A stretch of DNA of 42,396 bases from CAYVGO01 sp964450725 (GTDB lineage: Bacteria; Bacteroidota; Bacteroidia; Bacteroidales; UBA932). Shown here piece after piece: positions 1-8,246 of this stretch (positions are counted from its first letter, which is position 1; every line of letters begins with the position of its first letter). The DNA lies in contig CAYVGO010000014.1 in NCBI GenBank assembly GCA_964450725.1, positions 1 to 42,396 of the forward strand, read 5' to 3'. Made by a program: the position numbers and the translations under genes. The notes below the pieces were generated by a model. It was not told where the DNA came from. It was given only the letters and a program-made list of their open reading frames with translations, and ran no database searches.

Positions 1-120
1 TTTTCAGAAAAAAAAGAGTGCGGCGACCCTCCGCTGAGATTTTTTCAGAAAAAAATGAATACGGTGACCTTTCGTCTGGAGTTTTTTCCAAAAAATATCG
101 TATCTTCGTACAAAAACATT
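1..120. repeat. Partial 41-42 bp tandem array upstream of dtd
   Basis: About three units are visible, at 1-39, 40-81 and a decayed one at 82-120, and the array may continue left of the window. Each unit begins with a T-run, CAG or CCA, then an A-run, giving a TTTTTT-cag-AAAAAA hairpin. Units 1 and 2 carry a second small hairpin: GCGG-cgaccct-CCGC in unit 1 and ACGG-tgacctt-TCGT in unit 2. The outer G:C pair of unit 1 is replaced by A:T in unit 2, so pairing is kept. A reading frame runs through units 2 and 3 into dtd, but it is only an in-frame extension across the repeat. Confidence 0.6.
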
Positions 121-576
121 ATGAGAGTACTTTTACAGAGGGTAACTTACGCCCAAGTGACAGTAGAGCAAAAAATAGTGGGTAAAATTACTCACGGATT
201 GTTATTGTTGGTTGGTTTTCATGCCGAAGATACGACAGAAGATTTGTTGTGGGTTATAAAAAAAACTTTACATCTGCGTATTTTCAATGATAACAATGAC
301 AAAATGAATCTTTCTGTTACAGATGTCAACGGAGAGTTATTGGTTGTTAGTCAGTTTACACTTTTTGCCGATATTGCAAAAGGTAATCGACCTTCTTTTA
401 TCCATGCTGCACCTCCCGCATTAGCCAAACATTTGTATGATACATTTCTTGAATTGTTACAGCAAAATACTACCACCCGTGTTGCACAAGGAATATTTGG
501 GGCTGATATGAAGGTAGAGTTACTCAATGACGGACCTGTAACCATGATGATAGATAGTTTTTCAAAAGGTCAATAA
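121..576 (+). CDS. dtd: D-aminoacyl-tRNA deacylase
   Basis: This cytoplasmic enzyme removes D-amino acids (and glycine wrongly attached to tRNA-Ala) from tRNA. The 151-residue product has the normal family length. It starts MRVLLQRV, the standard DTD N-terminus, carries SQFTLFAD at residues 78-85 followed by KGNRPSF, and has the NDGPVT segment near residues 136-141 that holds the Gly-cisPro active-site motif. An ATG at position 55 would add 22 residues, but those are translated from the tandem repeat, so the ATG at 121 is chosen. A TATCTTCG sequence near 100 resembles a Bacteroidota -7 box with one mismatch. The next recognisable gene, galE, lies 162 bp downstream. Confidence 0.95.
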   Translation: MRVLLQRVTYAQVTVEQKIVGKITHGLLLLVGFHAEDTTEDLLWVIKKTLHLRIFNDNNDKMNLSVTDVNGELLVVSQFTLFADIAKGNRPSFIHAAPPALAKHLYDTFLELLQQNTTTRVAQGIFGADMKVELLNDGPVTMMIDSFSKGQ

Positions 577-577
577 G

Positions 578-709
578 ATGGTAATTGAAGATAATGGCAG
601 CAGTCAACACTTGTTATTCTCTAAAATTCCACAGAGGAAAATACTGATTTTAATACTATATTTTTCATTCTCCATTCTATGTTGTACATTTGTGCTGCAG
701 ATAAAATAG
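578..709 (+). CDS. Possible 43-residue single-span membrane peptide
   Basis: A short frame opens with ATG one base after the dtd stop and ends at TAG 707-709. Its second half is strongly hydrophobic (ILILILYFSFSILCCTFVL), enough for one membrane span, after a polar, partly basic N-terminal half. The position directly after dtd would allow coupled translation. Against it, a TACATTTG promoter-like box for galE lies inside the frame, no family is recognised, and AT-rich DNA readily gives such hydrophobic frames. This is a candidate only. Confidence 0.2.
   Translation: MVIEDNGSSQHLLFSKIPQRKILILILYFSFSILCCTFVLQIK
685..692 (+). promoter_or_regulatory. Candidate -7 box for galE
   Basis: TACATTTG matches the Bacteroidota -7 consensus TAnnTTTG and lies 46 bases before the galE ATG. 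No good TTG or TTTG is seen 19-20 bases upstream, only a T-rich stretch, so this is a half-supported promoter. Confidence 0.35.
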
Positions 710-738
710 TCATTTCCTAATTTAATTATATATTTACT

Positions 739-1761
739 ATGAGTAAGCAGATTTTAGTTACCGGTGGCACCGGATATATTGGTTCACACACAGTTGTAGA
801 GTTACAACAATCGGGTTATGAAGTGATTATTATTGATAATCTTTCCAACTCCAACAAAGAAGTATTAGAAGGGATTACTAAAATAACCGGTATAACCCCA
901 ACGTTCTATGAAATAGATTGTTTAGATTATCCTAAAGTAGAAGATATTTTTAAGCGTTATAAAATTGAAGGAATTATTCATTTTGCCGCAAGTAAAGCCG
1001 TTGGAGAATCAGTAGAGAAACCGATATTGTATTATCGTAACAATTTGATTTCTTTGCTCAACCTGTTAGAGTTGATGAAAAAATATCAGGTTGAAAACAT
1101 TGTTTTTTCCTCATCTTGTACAGTTTACGGCCAGCCCGATATTTTACCCGTTACCGAAGATGCTCCCATTAAGGTTGCACTCTCTCCTTATGGAAATACC
1201 AAACAAATTTGCGAAGAAATTATTAGAGATACGACGACGGCAAAAATGGGTATTCGCAGTATTTTGTTACGATATTTTAATCCTATCGGAGCACATCCGT
1301 CGGCACATATCGGAGAATTACCCATCGGAGTTCCTCAAAACTTAATTCCCTTTGTTACCCAAACAGCCGCAGGAATAAGACAGCAATTAAGTGTTTACGG
1401 TAATGATTATGATACTCCCGACGGTTCTTGTATCAGAGATTATATCAATGTTGTAGACTTGGCAAAAGCTCACGTCATTGCCGTAGAACGTATGTTGAAT
1501 AAAAAATCGAATGCCGATGTAGAAACATTTAATTTGGGAACCGGCCGAGGATTGTCGGTATTAGAAGTAATTAATATTTTTGAAAAAGTAAATCAAGTAA
1601 AAGTAAATCATAAAATTGTTGACCGTCGTCCCGGAGATATTGAAAAAGTATGGGCTAATCCTACAAAAGCCAATACTGTTTTAGGATGGAAAGCACAAGA
1701 AAGTGTAGAAGATACGCTGAAATCTGCTTGGAAGTGGCAACAAAAATTAATGCAAAAATGA
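739..1761 (+). CDS. galE: UDP-glucose 4-epimerase
   Basis: This cytoplasmic NAD-dependent epimerase interconverts UDP-glucose and UDP-galactose, supplying the Leloir pathway and surface-glycan synthesis. The 340-residue protein has the normal length. It shows the Rossmann motif GGTGYIGSH at residues 9-17, HFAASKAVGES at 81-91, the catalytic serines around 124-126 (FSSSCTVYG) and the YxxxK pair as Y151-GNT-K155. The C-terminal region has the usual FNLGTGRGLSVLEV and RRPGDIEKVWAN segments. The stop overlaps the ATG of the next gene in an ATGA, which implies translational coupling. Galactose metabolism suits an organism with a GH16 locus, but galE is also a general housekeeping gene. Confidence 0.95.
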   Translation: MSKQILVTGGTGYIGSHTVVELQQSGYEVIIIDNLSNSNKEVLEGITKITGITPTFYEIDCLDYPKVEDIFKRYKIEGIIHFAASKAVGESVEKPILYYRNNLISLLNLLELMKKYQVENIVFSSSCTVYGQPDILPVTEDAPIKVALSPYGNTKQICEEIIRDTTTAKMGIRSILLRYFNPIGAHPSAHIGELPIGVPQNLIPFVTQTAAGIRQQLSVYGNDYDTPDGSCIRDYINVVDLAKAHVIAVERMLNKKSNADVETFNLGTGRGLSVLEVINIFEKVNQVKVNHKIVDRRPGDIEKVWANPTKANTVLGWKAQESVEDTLKSAWKWQQKLMQK

Positions 1762-2078
1762 CCATTGTAGAGCAATCACCCAAAAGAAGAGAACAAATAA
1801 GGTTACTCATCGGATTATTTTCCGGTATTATACTGCCAATAGTAGGAGCGATTGTAGTAATTTGGATTAGATGGGGACATGATTATCAATATGAACTATA
1901 TAAAACCATACTTTTTGAGCCTAAAATGCTGGCATTTGTGATGACCATAGGTTTGTTTATAAATTTACCCGTTTTTTATTTTTTCAATTGGAAAAAACGG
2001 GTAAATAGTGCCAAAGGAGTTGTATTGGCTACTTGTTTGTGGGCTTTATTTTTGATGCTCTATGTCTGGTTATCGTAA
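1758..2078 (+). CDS. Small membrane protein, three predicted spans
   Basis: The start chosen is the ATG overlapping the galE stop (ATGA), giving 106 residues. Earlier starts would lie wholly within galE. A basic N-terminus (SPKRREQIR) leads into a hydrophobic segment at about residues 16-37. A second lies at about 56-75 (LAFVMTIGLFINLPVFYFF) and a third near the C-terminus (VVLATCLWALFLMLYVWL). The basic WKKRVNSAKG loop between spans 2 and 3 suggests a cytoplasmic face. Co-translation with galE suggests a linked role, but no family or function can be assigned from sequence. Confidence 0.75.
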   Translation: MTIVEQSPKRREQIRLLIGLFSGIILPIVGAIVVIWIRWGHDYQYELYKTILFEPKMLAFVMTIGLFINLPVFYFFNWKKRVNSAKGVVLATCLWALFLMLYVWLS

Positions 2079-2211
2079 ATACAATTAACAGGATAATTAA
2101 TTTCCCTCAAAATACTTCAAAAGTTACAGGTATTTTCTTTGCCATTTCTGGTAGAAACTTAGGATATACTCAAAGATTTCATTAGAATACGATACAGTCG
2201 CATTTTTTTTA

Positions 2212-2219
2212 TACTTTTG
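2212..2219 (+). promoter_or_regulatory. Candidate -7 box for the OmpA-like gene
   Basis: TACTTTTG fits TAnnTTTG and lies 43 bases before the chosen ATG at 2263. The -33 region lacks a clear TTG at the 19-20 base spacing, so confidence is limited. Confidence 0.3.
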
Positions 2220-2262
2220 TAATTGGTTGGAAATTCATTTTTTTTTAACTGATTATTTACTC

Positions 2263-3654
2263 ATGAAAACACAATTACAATTTCTTCTTCTATTACTAAC
2301 CTTATTTATTCACCAATCTGTTTTTTCGCAGGAAATAAAATCAAGAGATACTACTCAATACAACTTTTTTCAAATCGGATTGGCAGGAGGATTGTCAAAT
2401 ACTTTATTGAATTTATCCGTAAATTCAGGCTACTACATTCCTTTAGAATACAACGCTCACATTTCATTTCTTTTTTCTCCCACTCCGCTTATTGGTATTG
2501 ATTTTCAAGTAGGAACAAACATCAGTAATCTGAATTTTAAATTTTCAGATTTTGACGACGTTATATCTCCCAATCCTTCTCCGGAAGATACTACGTTAGT
2601 ACTTCAAAATCGCGGATATTATTTTGGTGTTAAAGGAAATTTAGACATTCTTTACCTGTTTCGCTATGCTCCTCGTAATAGAATTTTCAAATGGACACTT
2701 GATGCCGGATTTGGAGGAATTTTTTATGAACCCGGAGCAGTGTTTTATCAGTCAGGGTACAATTCATTTAGTGGCAATAAATATATAGGTGAAACAGGTT
2801 TATCCAAAATAAAGGCAAAAGGATTAACCCCTATTGTTTATGTTGGTACTTCATTCTGGTTTAAATTAGGAGAACGTTTTACATTAGGATTGAATACAGG
2901 ATATAATTATCAACCATTGTTTGCCTTTGATAGAAGCGATACAAAGAATTATGTTTCAAGACGTGATTATTGGCAAACGTCAATAAAGTTTTTAGTAACA
3001 ATCGGAAGTTCTAAAAATAATAATAAGTTTTTTGCACACTATCCATCGGCTGTTCCGGTCTTGCCACCCGTTGAGAATGTAGAACAAAAAACAACCATAG
3101 TATTACCACAAGATAGCACTACGGTGAGTGATTCTACAATGCAAAAAAATGGTGCTAATTCATCTGACTTGTCAGATGAAAAGATAGCAACAACACAAGA
3201 CAGTACAAGCACAGTTGACAGTACACACACAAATAAACACAAACAACCTGCAGTTAAGGATAGTACAAAAAGAAAACCATTACAGTTTGATAAAACTGTT
3301 GAAAAGTTAACAGACCAACAGCGTCAACAATTAGATAGTTTGATAAGATATAAAGGATATTTTAGCGGTAAAGGAACTACGTTGACCTCATATTCACAGA
3401 AAGGAATGGATAATGTCATCAGGCTGTTAAAAAAATATCCGGCAGCAAGAATAGATCTTAATCTTTATGACGGTACTGCATTGGCTAAAGAAATTCCTGT
3501 AAAACTGCAACGTGATGATGTGATAGAATATTTGGTAAAATCAGGAATTGATAGAATTCGTATTGGTGGAAATGCCTTCGACCGGGCTTTAAATCCGAGA
3601 GTAAAAGAAACACCCGACAAACAAAGATGTATCATTATATATTTGGCAAAATAA
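2263..3654 (+). CDS. Outer-membrane beta-barrel protein with OmpA-like C-terminus
   Basis: The start is placed at MKTQLQFLLL, which gives a clear signal peptide with cleavage after VFS, before QEIK; the upstream ATG at 2227 would bury it. After the signal, about 230 residues alternate in the manner of an outer-membrane barrel (GLAGGLSNTLLNLS, LGLNTGYNYQPLF). A linker of about 80 residues rich in Ser, Thr, Asp and Lys follows (repeated DST motifs). The last 110 residues resemble a diverged OmpA-type peptidoglycan-binding domain: a helix MDNVIRLLKKYPAARI, then DVIEYLVKSGIDRIRI. The usual TDxxG and NxxLSxxRA residues are poorly kept (NLYDGTALAKEIPVKLQRDD), so peptidoglycan binding is uncertain. 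It would bridge the outer membrane and periplasm. Confidence 0.7.
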   Translation: MKTQLQFLLLLLTLFIHQSVFSQEIKSRDTTQYNFFQIGLAGGLSNTLLNLSVNSGYYIPLEYNAHISFLFSPTPLIGIDFQVGTNISNLNFKFSDFDDVISPNPSPEDTTLVLQNRGYYFGVKGNLDILYLFRYAPRNRIFKWTLDAGFGGIFYEPGAVFYQSGYNSFSGNKYIGETGLSKIKAKGLTPIVYVGTSFWFKLGERFTLGLNTGYNYQPLFAFDRSDTKNYVSRRDYWQTSIKFLVTIGSSKNNNKFFAHYPSAVPVLPPVENVEQKTTIVLPQDSTTVSDSTMQKNGANSSDLSDEKIATTQDSTSTVDSTHTNKHKQPAVKDSTKRKPLQFDKTVEKLTDQQRQQLDSLIRYKGYFSGKGTTLTSYSQKGMDNVIRLLKKYPAARIDLNLYDGTALAKEIPVKLQRDDVIEYLVKSGIDRIRIGGNAFDRALNPRVKETPDKQRCIIIYLAK

Positions 3655-3727
3655 ATAAAACCCGCCTGCTTTAACAAATATGCAGAGCAGGTGCAATTAC
3701 CAATTCTTGATTTAAAATTATTTACAT

Positions 3728-4870
3728 ATGAATTTATTTGATGTTTATCCCTTGTCTGCCGTAACTCCTGTCAAAGCAGAAGGGGTTTGGGTTTATGACA
3801 GTGAACAAAAAAAGTATTTGGATTTATATGGTGGACATGCAGTCATTTCCATCGGTCACACTCATCCTGTCTATGTTAATGCTTTAACAAAGCAATTGCA
3901 AACTATCGGCTTTTACTCAAATGCCGTACAAAATCCGCTGCAAGTCCGTTTGGCAGAACGTTTGGGGAAAATATCGGGTTACCCTGATTATCAACTTTTT
4001 TTATCAAACTCGGGAGCAGAAGCTAATGAAAACGCAGTAAAAGTAGCCTCTTTTTTTAGCGGACGTAAGAAGGTATTGGCTTTTACAAGTGCTTTTCACG
4101 GTAGAACATCAGGTGCGGTGGCATTGACCGACAATAAAAATATTGTAGCACCTTTTAATGCTACAGAAAATGCCGTTATTATCCCTTGGAATGATGAAGA
4201 ATTATTGAAAACTCATCTTGAAACCAAAGAATATGCAGCAGTCATTATAGAAATTATTCAAGGTGTAGGTGGTATAAAAATGCCGGACAAAATGTGGTTA
4301 AAGGCATTGGAAAGAATATGTAAGACGACTGAAACATTATTGATAACCGACGAAATTCAATGCGGATGTGGAAGAACAGGAAAATACTTTGCTCATCAAC
4401 ACTTTGGGATTACTCCTGACATTATTACTATGGCAAAAGGAATTGGCAACGGATTTCCGATAGGAGCCACCATCATACATCCAAAAGTTAAACCGCAATA
4501 CGGCATGTTAGGGACAACTTTCGGAGGAAATTATTTAGCCGCAACAGCTGCTATGGCGGTAATAGAGGTTATGGAACAAGAAAAGTTGACGCAAAATGCA
4601 GAAAATGTAGGAAATTATTTATTAGAAGAATTATTCAAAAAATGTAAGACCGAAACTACAATAAAAGAAATTCGGGGAATGGGGCTGATGGTAGGTATAG
4701 AATTTAATTTTCCGATAGCAGAATTACAGAAAACACTTTTGATCAAATACAATATCTTTACAGGGTCATCAGGAAAAAACACACTGCGATTGTTACCTCC
4801 GTTATCTATACAAAAATCGGAAATAGATATTTTCTTGACAGCCTTGGATGAGGCATTAAAAGGTTACTAA
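3728..4870 (+). CDS. argD: Acetylornithine aminotransferase (class III, PLP)
   Basis: This cytoplasmic PLP enzyme transfers the amino group between N-acetylornithine and 2-oxoglutarate in arginine synthesis. Some Bacteroidota use N-succinylornithine instead, and the sequence alone does not decide. At 380 residues it has the normal length. The MNLFDVYPLSAVTPVKAEG start is typical of Bacteroidota ArgD. NSGAEANE at 94-101 and FHGRT at 123-127 contribute to the PLP phosphate and substrate site. D208 in TDEIQ pairs with the pyridine nitrogen, and K237 in MAKGIGNGFPIGA is the Schiff-base lysine. The gene stands alone: no argG, argC or argB is in view. nagB begins 21 bases downstream, so the two may be cotranscribed. 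Confidence 0.88.
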   Translation: MNLFDVYPLSAVTPVKAEGVWVYDSEQKKYLDLYGGHAVISIGHTHPVYVNALTKQLQTIGFYSNAVQNPLQVRLAERLGKISGYPDYQLFLSNSGAEANENAVKVASFFSGRKKVLAFTSAFHGRTSGAVALTDNKNIVAPFNATENAVIIPWNDEELLKTHLETKEYAAVIIEIIQGVGGIKMPDKMWLKALERICKTTETLLITDEIQCGCGRTGKYFAHQHFGITPDIITMAKGIGNGFPIGATIIHPKVKPQYGMLGTTFGGNYLAATAAMAVIEVMEQEKLTQNAENVGNYLLEELFKKCKTETTIKEIRGMGLMVGIEFNFPIAELQKTLLIKYNIFTGSSGKNTLRLLPPLSIQKSEIDIFLTALDEALKGY

Positions 4871-4891
4871 CACCATTAATTTACAATATTT

Positions 4892-5689
4892 ATGAGACTT
4901 ATTATTCAGCCCAATGCCGCAAAAATAGCACTATGGACGGCAAATTACATTGTGGAAAAAATCAACAAGTTTAATCCTTCGCCTAACAATCCTTTTATAT
5001 TAGGTTTACCCACAGGTTCAACACCTTTGCAGACTTATAAAGAGTTGATACGTCTTTACCAAGCCCAAAAAGTATCATTCAAAAATGTAGTAACGTTTAA
5101 TATGGATGAATATGTGGGTATTCCAGAAGAGCATCCTGAAAGTTATCACTCATTCATGAAAAATAATTTTTTCAGCCATGTTGATATCAATCCGGAAAAT
5201 ATCCATATTCTCAATGGTAATGCAGAAGATTTGGAGCAGGAATGTGAAAATTACGAACGTAAAATCAAGCAGTTTGGTAAAATACATCTTTTTATGGGAG
5301 GAATAGGTCCCGATGGTCATATTGCATTCAATGAACCCGGATCTTCTCTCTCTTCAAGAACTCGCGTAAAAACATTAACAACAGATACGATTATTGCCAA
5401 CTCAAGATTTTTCAATAACGACATTAATCAAGTACCAAAAACCGCACTAACCGTAGGGGTTGGTACAATTTTGGATGCAGAAGAAGTATTGATTTTAGTC
5501 AACGGACATACTAAAGCCAGAGCTTTGTATCACGCTGTAGAAGGAAGTATCAACCACATTTGGACAATCTCTGCACTGCAACTTCACCCTAAAGGAATTG
5601 TTGTTTGTGATGATGCTGCAACCGTAGAATTGAAAGTAGGAACGGTCAATTATTTTAAAGACATTGAAAAAAATAATTTGAATTGCTAA
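4892..5689 (+). CDS. nagB: Glucosamine-6-phosphate deaminase
   Basis: The enzyme converts glucosamine 6-phosphate to fructose 6-phosphate and ammonium, the entry of amino-sugar catabolism into glycolysis. The 265-residue protein is full length. It has the phosphate loop GLPTGSTPLQTY at 38-49, the catalytic D72 in NMDEYVG, and the D141/H143/E148 set in GPDGHIAFNEPGSS. The C-terminal VEGSINHIWTISALQLH is the usual family ending. It fits well with a neighbourhood devoted to glycans that may contain N-acetylglucosamine, but nagA and a GlcNAc transporter are not in the window. Confidence 0.95.
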   Translation: MRLIIQPNAAKIALWTANYIVEKINKFNPSPNNPFILGLPTGSTPLQTYKELIRLYQAQKVSFKNVVTFNMDEYVGIPEEHPESYHSFMKNNFFSHVDINPENIHILNGNAEDLEQECENYERKIKQFGKIHLFMGGIGPDGHIAFNEPGSSLSSRTRVKTLTTDTIIANSRFFNNDINQVPKTALTVGVGTILDAEEVLILVNGHTKARALYHAVEGSINHIWTISALQLHPKGIVVCDDAATVELKVGTVNYFKDIEKNNLNC

Positions 5690-5719
5690 TTCAAGTTATA
5701 AGGCTTTCTATATTTAATT

Positions 5720-6040
5720 ATGGCTTGGTTTTTATTATCGCTTGCAGGTTTATTTGAAATTGGTTGGCCTTTCGGCTTCAAAATGGCAAGCATTTACTCA
5801 AAATATTTCTATCTTTTTATTGTATTAGCCGTTATTTCTATGGGAATTAGCGGCTATCTGCTTTACATCGCACAAAAGTCAATTCCTATTGGTGTGGCTT
5901 ATGTTGTTTGGACAGGGATTGGGGCTATAGGTACAGTAATGATTGGAATTTTCTGTTTCCAAGATGCGGTATCTTTATTAAAATTGCTGTTTATTGCGAT
6001 GATTGTCGGTGGTATTGTCGGTCTAAAACTTGTCGGATAG
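5720..6040 (+). CDS. SMR-family exporter, SugE/Gdx-like
   Basis: A 106-residue four-span inner-membrane protein of the small multidrug resistance family, working as an antiparallel dimer. It keeps the essential membrane glutamate E13 in GLFEIGWPFGFK, the IGVAYVVWTGIGAIG segment with W64, and the C-terminal GGIVGLKL. FEIGWPFG and WTGIGAIG look more like the SugE/Gdx branch (guanidinium exporters) than EmrE. It starts 30 bases after nagB and runs 18 bases into the convergent ispF gene. No guanidine riboswitch fits in the short upstream gap. Substrate assignment is inferred from family resemblance only. Confidence 0.85.
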   Translation: MAWFLLSLAGLFEIGWPFGFKMASIYSKYFYLFIVLAVISMGISGYLLYIAQKSIPIGVAYVVWTGIGAIGTVMIGIFCFQDAVSLLKLLFIAMIVGGIVGLKLVG

Positions 6041-6529
6041 GTGTTTATACAGTAAAACCGTTGCCATTACGGCAATTCCCTCTTCTCGACCAACAAACCC
6101 TATTTTTTCACCTGTAGTGGCTTTTAAAGAAAGATTGTTTTCATTGATTTGTAGAATTGGTGCCAATACTTTTTGCATTGTTGGAAAGTAGTGTCCGATT
6201 TTAGGACTTTGCAAAAGAAGAGTAATATCAACATTGATGATTTCAGCCGGAGCAATCAGTGCCATTACAGAAGTCAGTAATATTTTACTGTCAATATTTT
6301 TGTATTGAACATCATTGTCCGGAAAATGTTTTCCGATATCTCCCAAATTCATTGCTCCTAAAATAGCATCACACAAAGCATGAATAACCACATCTCCATC
6401 TGAATGTGCTACGCATCCTTTAGTATGAGGAATGGTTATACCGCCTAAGACAAGCGGCAGACCTTCTCCAAGCCGATGGACATCGTAGCCGTTTCCCACT
6501 CGTAAATTTTTAACGTCGAGGTACTCCAC
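6023..6529 (-). CDS. ispF: 2-C-methyl-D-erythritol 2,4-cyclodiphosphate synthase
   Basis: This step of the MEP isoprenoid pathway forms MEcPP from CDP-ME 2-phosphate. The zinc ligands are D16, H18 (GYDVHRL) and H50 in HSDGDVVIHALCDAILG. IGKHFPD and ATTGEKIGFVGREEGIAV are the other family signatures. At 168 residues the protein is slightly longer than the usual length of about 160, owing to a short N-terminal extension. Its start overlaps the end of porV by 20 bases, so translation is probably coupled. The porV-ispF order is also found in Porphyromonas gingivalis (PG0027-PG0028, from memory). Confidence 0.95.
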   Translation of the reverse strand: MEYLDVKNLRVGNGYDVHRLGEGLPLVLGGITIPHTKGCVAHSDGDVVIHALCDAILGAMNLGDIGKHFPDNDVQYKNIDSKILLTSVMALIAPAEIINVDITLLLQSPKIGHYFPTMQKVLAPILQINENNLSLKATTGEKIGFVGREEGIAVMATVLLYKHLSDKF

Positions 6530-7706
6530 CGGGTTTCGGAATTGAGAAATTGAACATTAAACTTGCCCGTAAGGTATTGGCTAAAGGGTCAACCTGCCCT
6601 CTTAAAGAGGCAAGATAAGAAAAATCAAGAGTAACAAAGCGATAGGAAACAGAGGCTCCAAAAGTAAGGTAACGTCGATTACCTTTACGTTTAGAATCGT
6701 GAAAATATCCGGTACGAAAAGCAAATATATTTCTAAACTCGTACTCTAATCCTGAACTGATCATAATTTCGCTCATTTCTTCTGAAAATCCGTAAGGAGC
6801 ATCATAAAATGACTGAATAATCGCTAAAGGAACATTTTCGATTAAGTCATCCTTTCCTTTGATAATACCGAACTCATCTTTGACCGGCGGAGTAGGAACC
6901 AACAACTTACTTAAATCCAACATTGCAGAAATGCTATGATTATTATCAAACTTTAGAGTGTATCTTCCACCAATTTTTAAAGTCATCGGTAAAAAATAAG
7001 AGGCTTTTTGTGCATTGCTGTACTTAACTTTTGTACCGATATTAGAAAAATTAAGTCCATAAGCAAATGAATGAAATCTATTGACCTCTTTTTGTCCGTA
7101 TAATGCCAAATCAAAAGCAAAGCCGTTGCCTGCCTTAAAAACTTCATAACTACCACCATCCGGAGGTATGTATCCACCGGTAAGGTCGGAACGAATATAG
7201 CGAAAAAGAATACCCATCGATAAATCTAAGGTTAATTTTCGGGCATATCCTATATCTATTGCAAATTCATTAGGATGTACTGTTCCTATAGTTTGTGCCT
7301 CTTCGCTGGTTAGTGTCATACTTCCTAAAGAAAAGTAACGCAAAGATACACTGACAGACTGCATCTCATTAATTTTATAATAAATGGGAAGATAGGTAAT
7401 ACTAACGTCTTTAACAATATTGAAAAGCCAAGGAGTATAAGAAAGTCCTATTCCAACTCCTGCCGTGCTTCCGTTTTGAAGTTCTATAAACGGATATTTG
7501 GCAATATTCCAGTGCTGTGAATTACCGTCAGGCTTAGAGGCTACTCCGACATCACCCATTCCAGAACTTCTGCTGTCCGGAGCAATTGCCATAATGGGAG
7601 AGGCAACAATAATAGGATTAAATGTTTTTTTTTGAGTACTGCCGTTTTGTGAATAACATAAGGAAACTGACAGGAGCAAACCGATGAAAAATAATGTTTC
7701 TTTCAT
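6510..7706 (-). CDS. porV: Type IX secretion outer-membrane protein PorV
   Basis: PorV (LptO) is a beta-barrel of the FadL-like type that shuttles type IX secretion clients from the translocon to the PorU sortase on the cell surface. The ATG at 7706 gives MKETLFFIGLLLSVSLCYSQ with cleavage after CYS; the longer frame would need a TTG start. The mature part opens with the PorV hallmarks SPIMAIAPDSRSSGMGDVG and HWNIAKYPF. About 14 amphipathic strands follow, ending FNFSIPKPGG. Length (398 residues) is as expected. PorU, usually directly upstream of porV in Porphyromonas, is not here: the upstream stretch is a tandem array. No protein in the window shows a clear type IX C-terminal signal domain. 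Confidence 0.9.
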   Translation of the reverse strand: MKETLFFIGLLLSVSLCYSQNGSTQKKTFNPIIVASPIMAIAPDSRSSGMGDVGVASKPDGNSQHWNIAKYPFIELQNGSTAGVGIGLSYTPWLFNIVKDVSITYLPIYYKINEMQSVSVSLRYFSLGSMTLTSEEAQTIGTVHPNEFAIDIGYARKLTLDLSMGILFRYIRSDLTGGYIPPDGGSYEVFKAGNGFAFDLALYGQKEVNRFHSFAYGLNFSNIGTKVKYSNAQKASYFLPMTLKIGGRYTLKFDNNHSISAMLDLSKLLVPTPPVKDEFGIIKGKDDLIENVPLAIIQSFYDAPYGFSEEMSEIMISSGLEYEFRNIFAFRTGYFHDSKRKGNRRYLTFGASVSYRFVTLDFSYLASLRGQVDPLANTLRASLMFNFSIPKPGGVPRR

Positions 7707-7728
7707 GTAAAGCAATTAGTTTATGGTA

Positions 7729-7736
7729 CAAAGATA
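7729..7736 (-). promoter_or_regulatory. Candidate -7 box for porV-ispF
   Basis: On the minus strand this reads TATCTTTG, a perfect TAnnTTTG, 22 bases before the porV ATG. No TTG is found at the 19-20 base position, so the -33 part is weak. Confidence 0.45.
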
Positions 7737-7855
7737 GTTATTTTTTCTAAATCATGTGAATCCTCTATCTTTATGGTTCATTATCAATGACTCATGAAAG
7801 TATGCAGTTGCTCATATGTTTTTAATCATTCCTTATTCAGTATAGTAAAAAAACT

Positions 7856-8191
7856 AAAAAAGTGATATATTGAATTGCTAAACTCATTTCTTATCTCTTT
7901 TTAGTGATTTCGGGATTCTCCAAACTCACTCTTTCGCTCTTTTTAGTGGTTTCGGGATTCTCCAAACTCACTCTTTCGCTCTTTTTAGTGGTTTCGGGAT
8001 TCTCCGAACTCACTCTTTCGCTCTTTTTAGTGGTTTCGGGATTCTCCGAACTCACTCTTTCGCTCTTTTTAGTGATTTCGGGATTCTTCGAACTCACTTA
8101 TTTACTATTTTTCGTGAGTTTATATTTTTATAAACTCACTTTTTAATTATTGTTCGTGGTTTTACAAATTAAAAAACTCACCTCTTGTTGG
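7856..8191. repeat. Tandem array of eight 42-bp units
   Basis: Units start at 7856, 7898, 7940, 7982, 8024, 8066, 8108 and 8150, an exact 42-bp period over 336 bp. Units 2-5 are nearly identical. The first and the last two are diverged but stay in register, as is usual at minisatellite edges. Each unit reads TTTTTAGTGRTTTCGG, a short spacer, then CCRAACTCAC and a CTCTTTCGCTC tail. The GTG..TTTCGG and CCGAA.TCAC parts pair. In the seventh unit the pairing arms are GTGAGTTTATA and TATAAACTCAC, a perfect 11-bp stem of different sequence. The array lies between the truncated adaptor gene and porV. Frames stay open through it on both strands only because 42 is a multiple of three. Confidence 0.95.
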
Positions 8192-8246
8192 TGTCGGGAG
8201 ATCTTGTCATGATTAGAACTCTTAAATGTTCTATCATTAGAGATTA

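Noticed and set aside
55..120. Longer dtd start at position 55
   Set aside because: The extra 22 residues are translated repeat sequence, and the family starts at MRVLLQRV.
3661..3691. CCTGCT/AGCAGG hairpin after the OmpA-like gene as a terminator
   Set aside because: The stem is only six base pairs with a long loop, and no T-run follows.
7891..8146. Open frames on both strands through the 42-bp array, coding repeat peptides such as SSENPETTKKSERV
   Set aside because: The frames are open only because the unit is a multiple of three and lacks stops. Decayed units do not keep the peptide but do keep the hairpin, and there is no signal peptide or start context.
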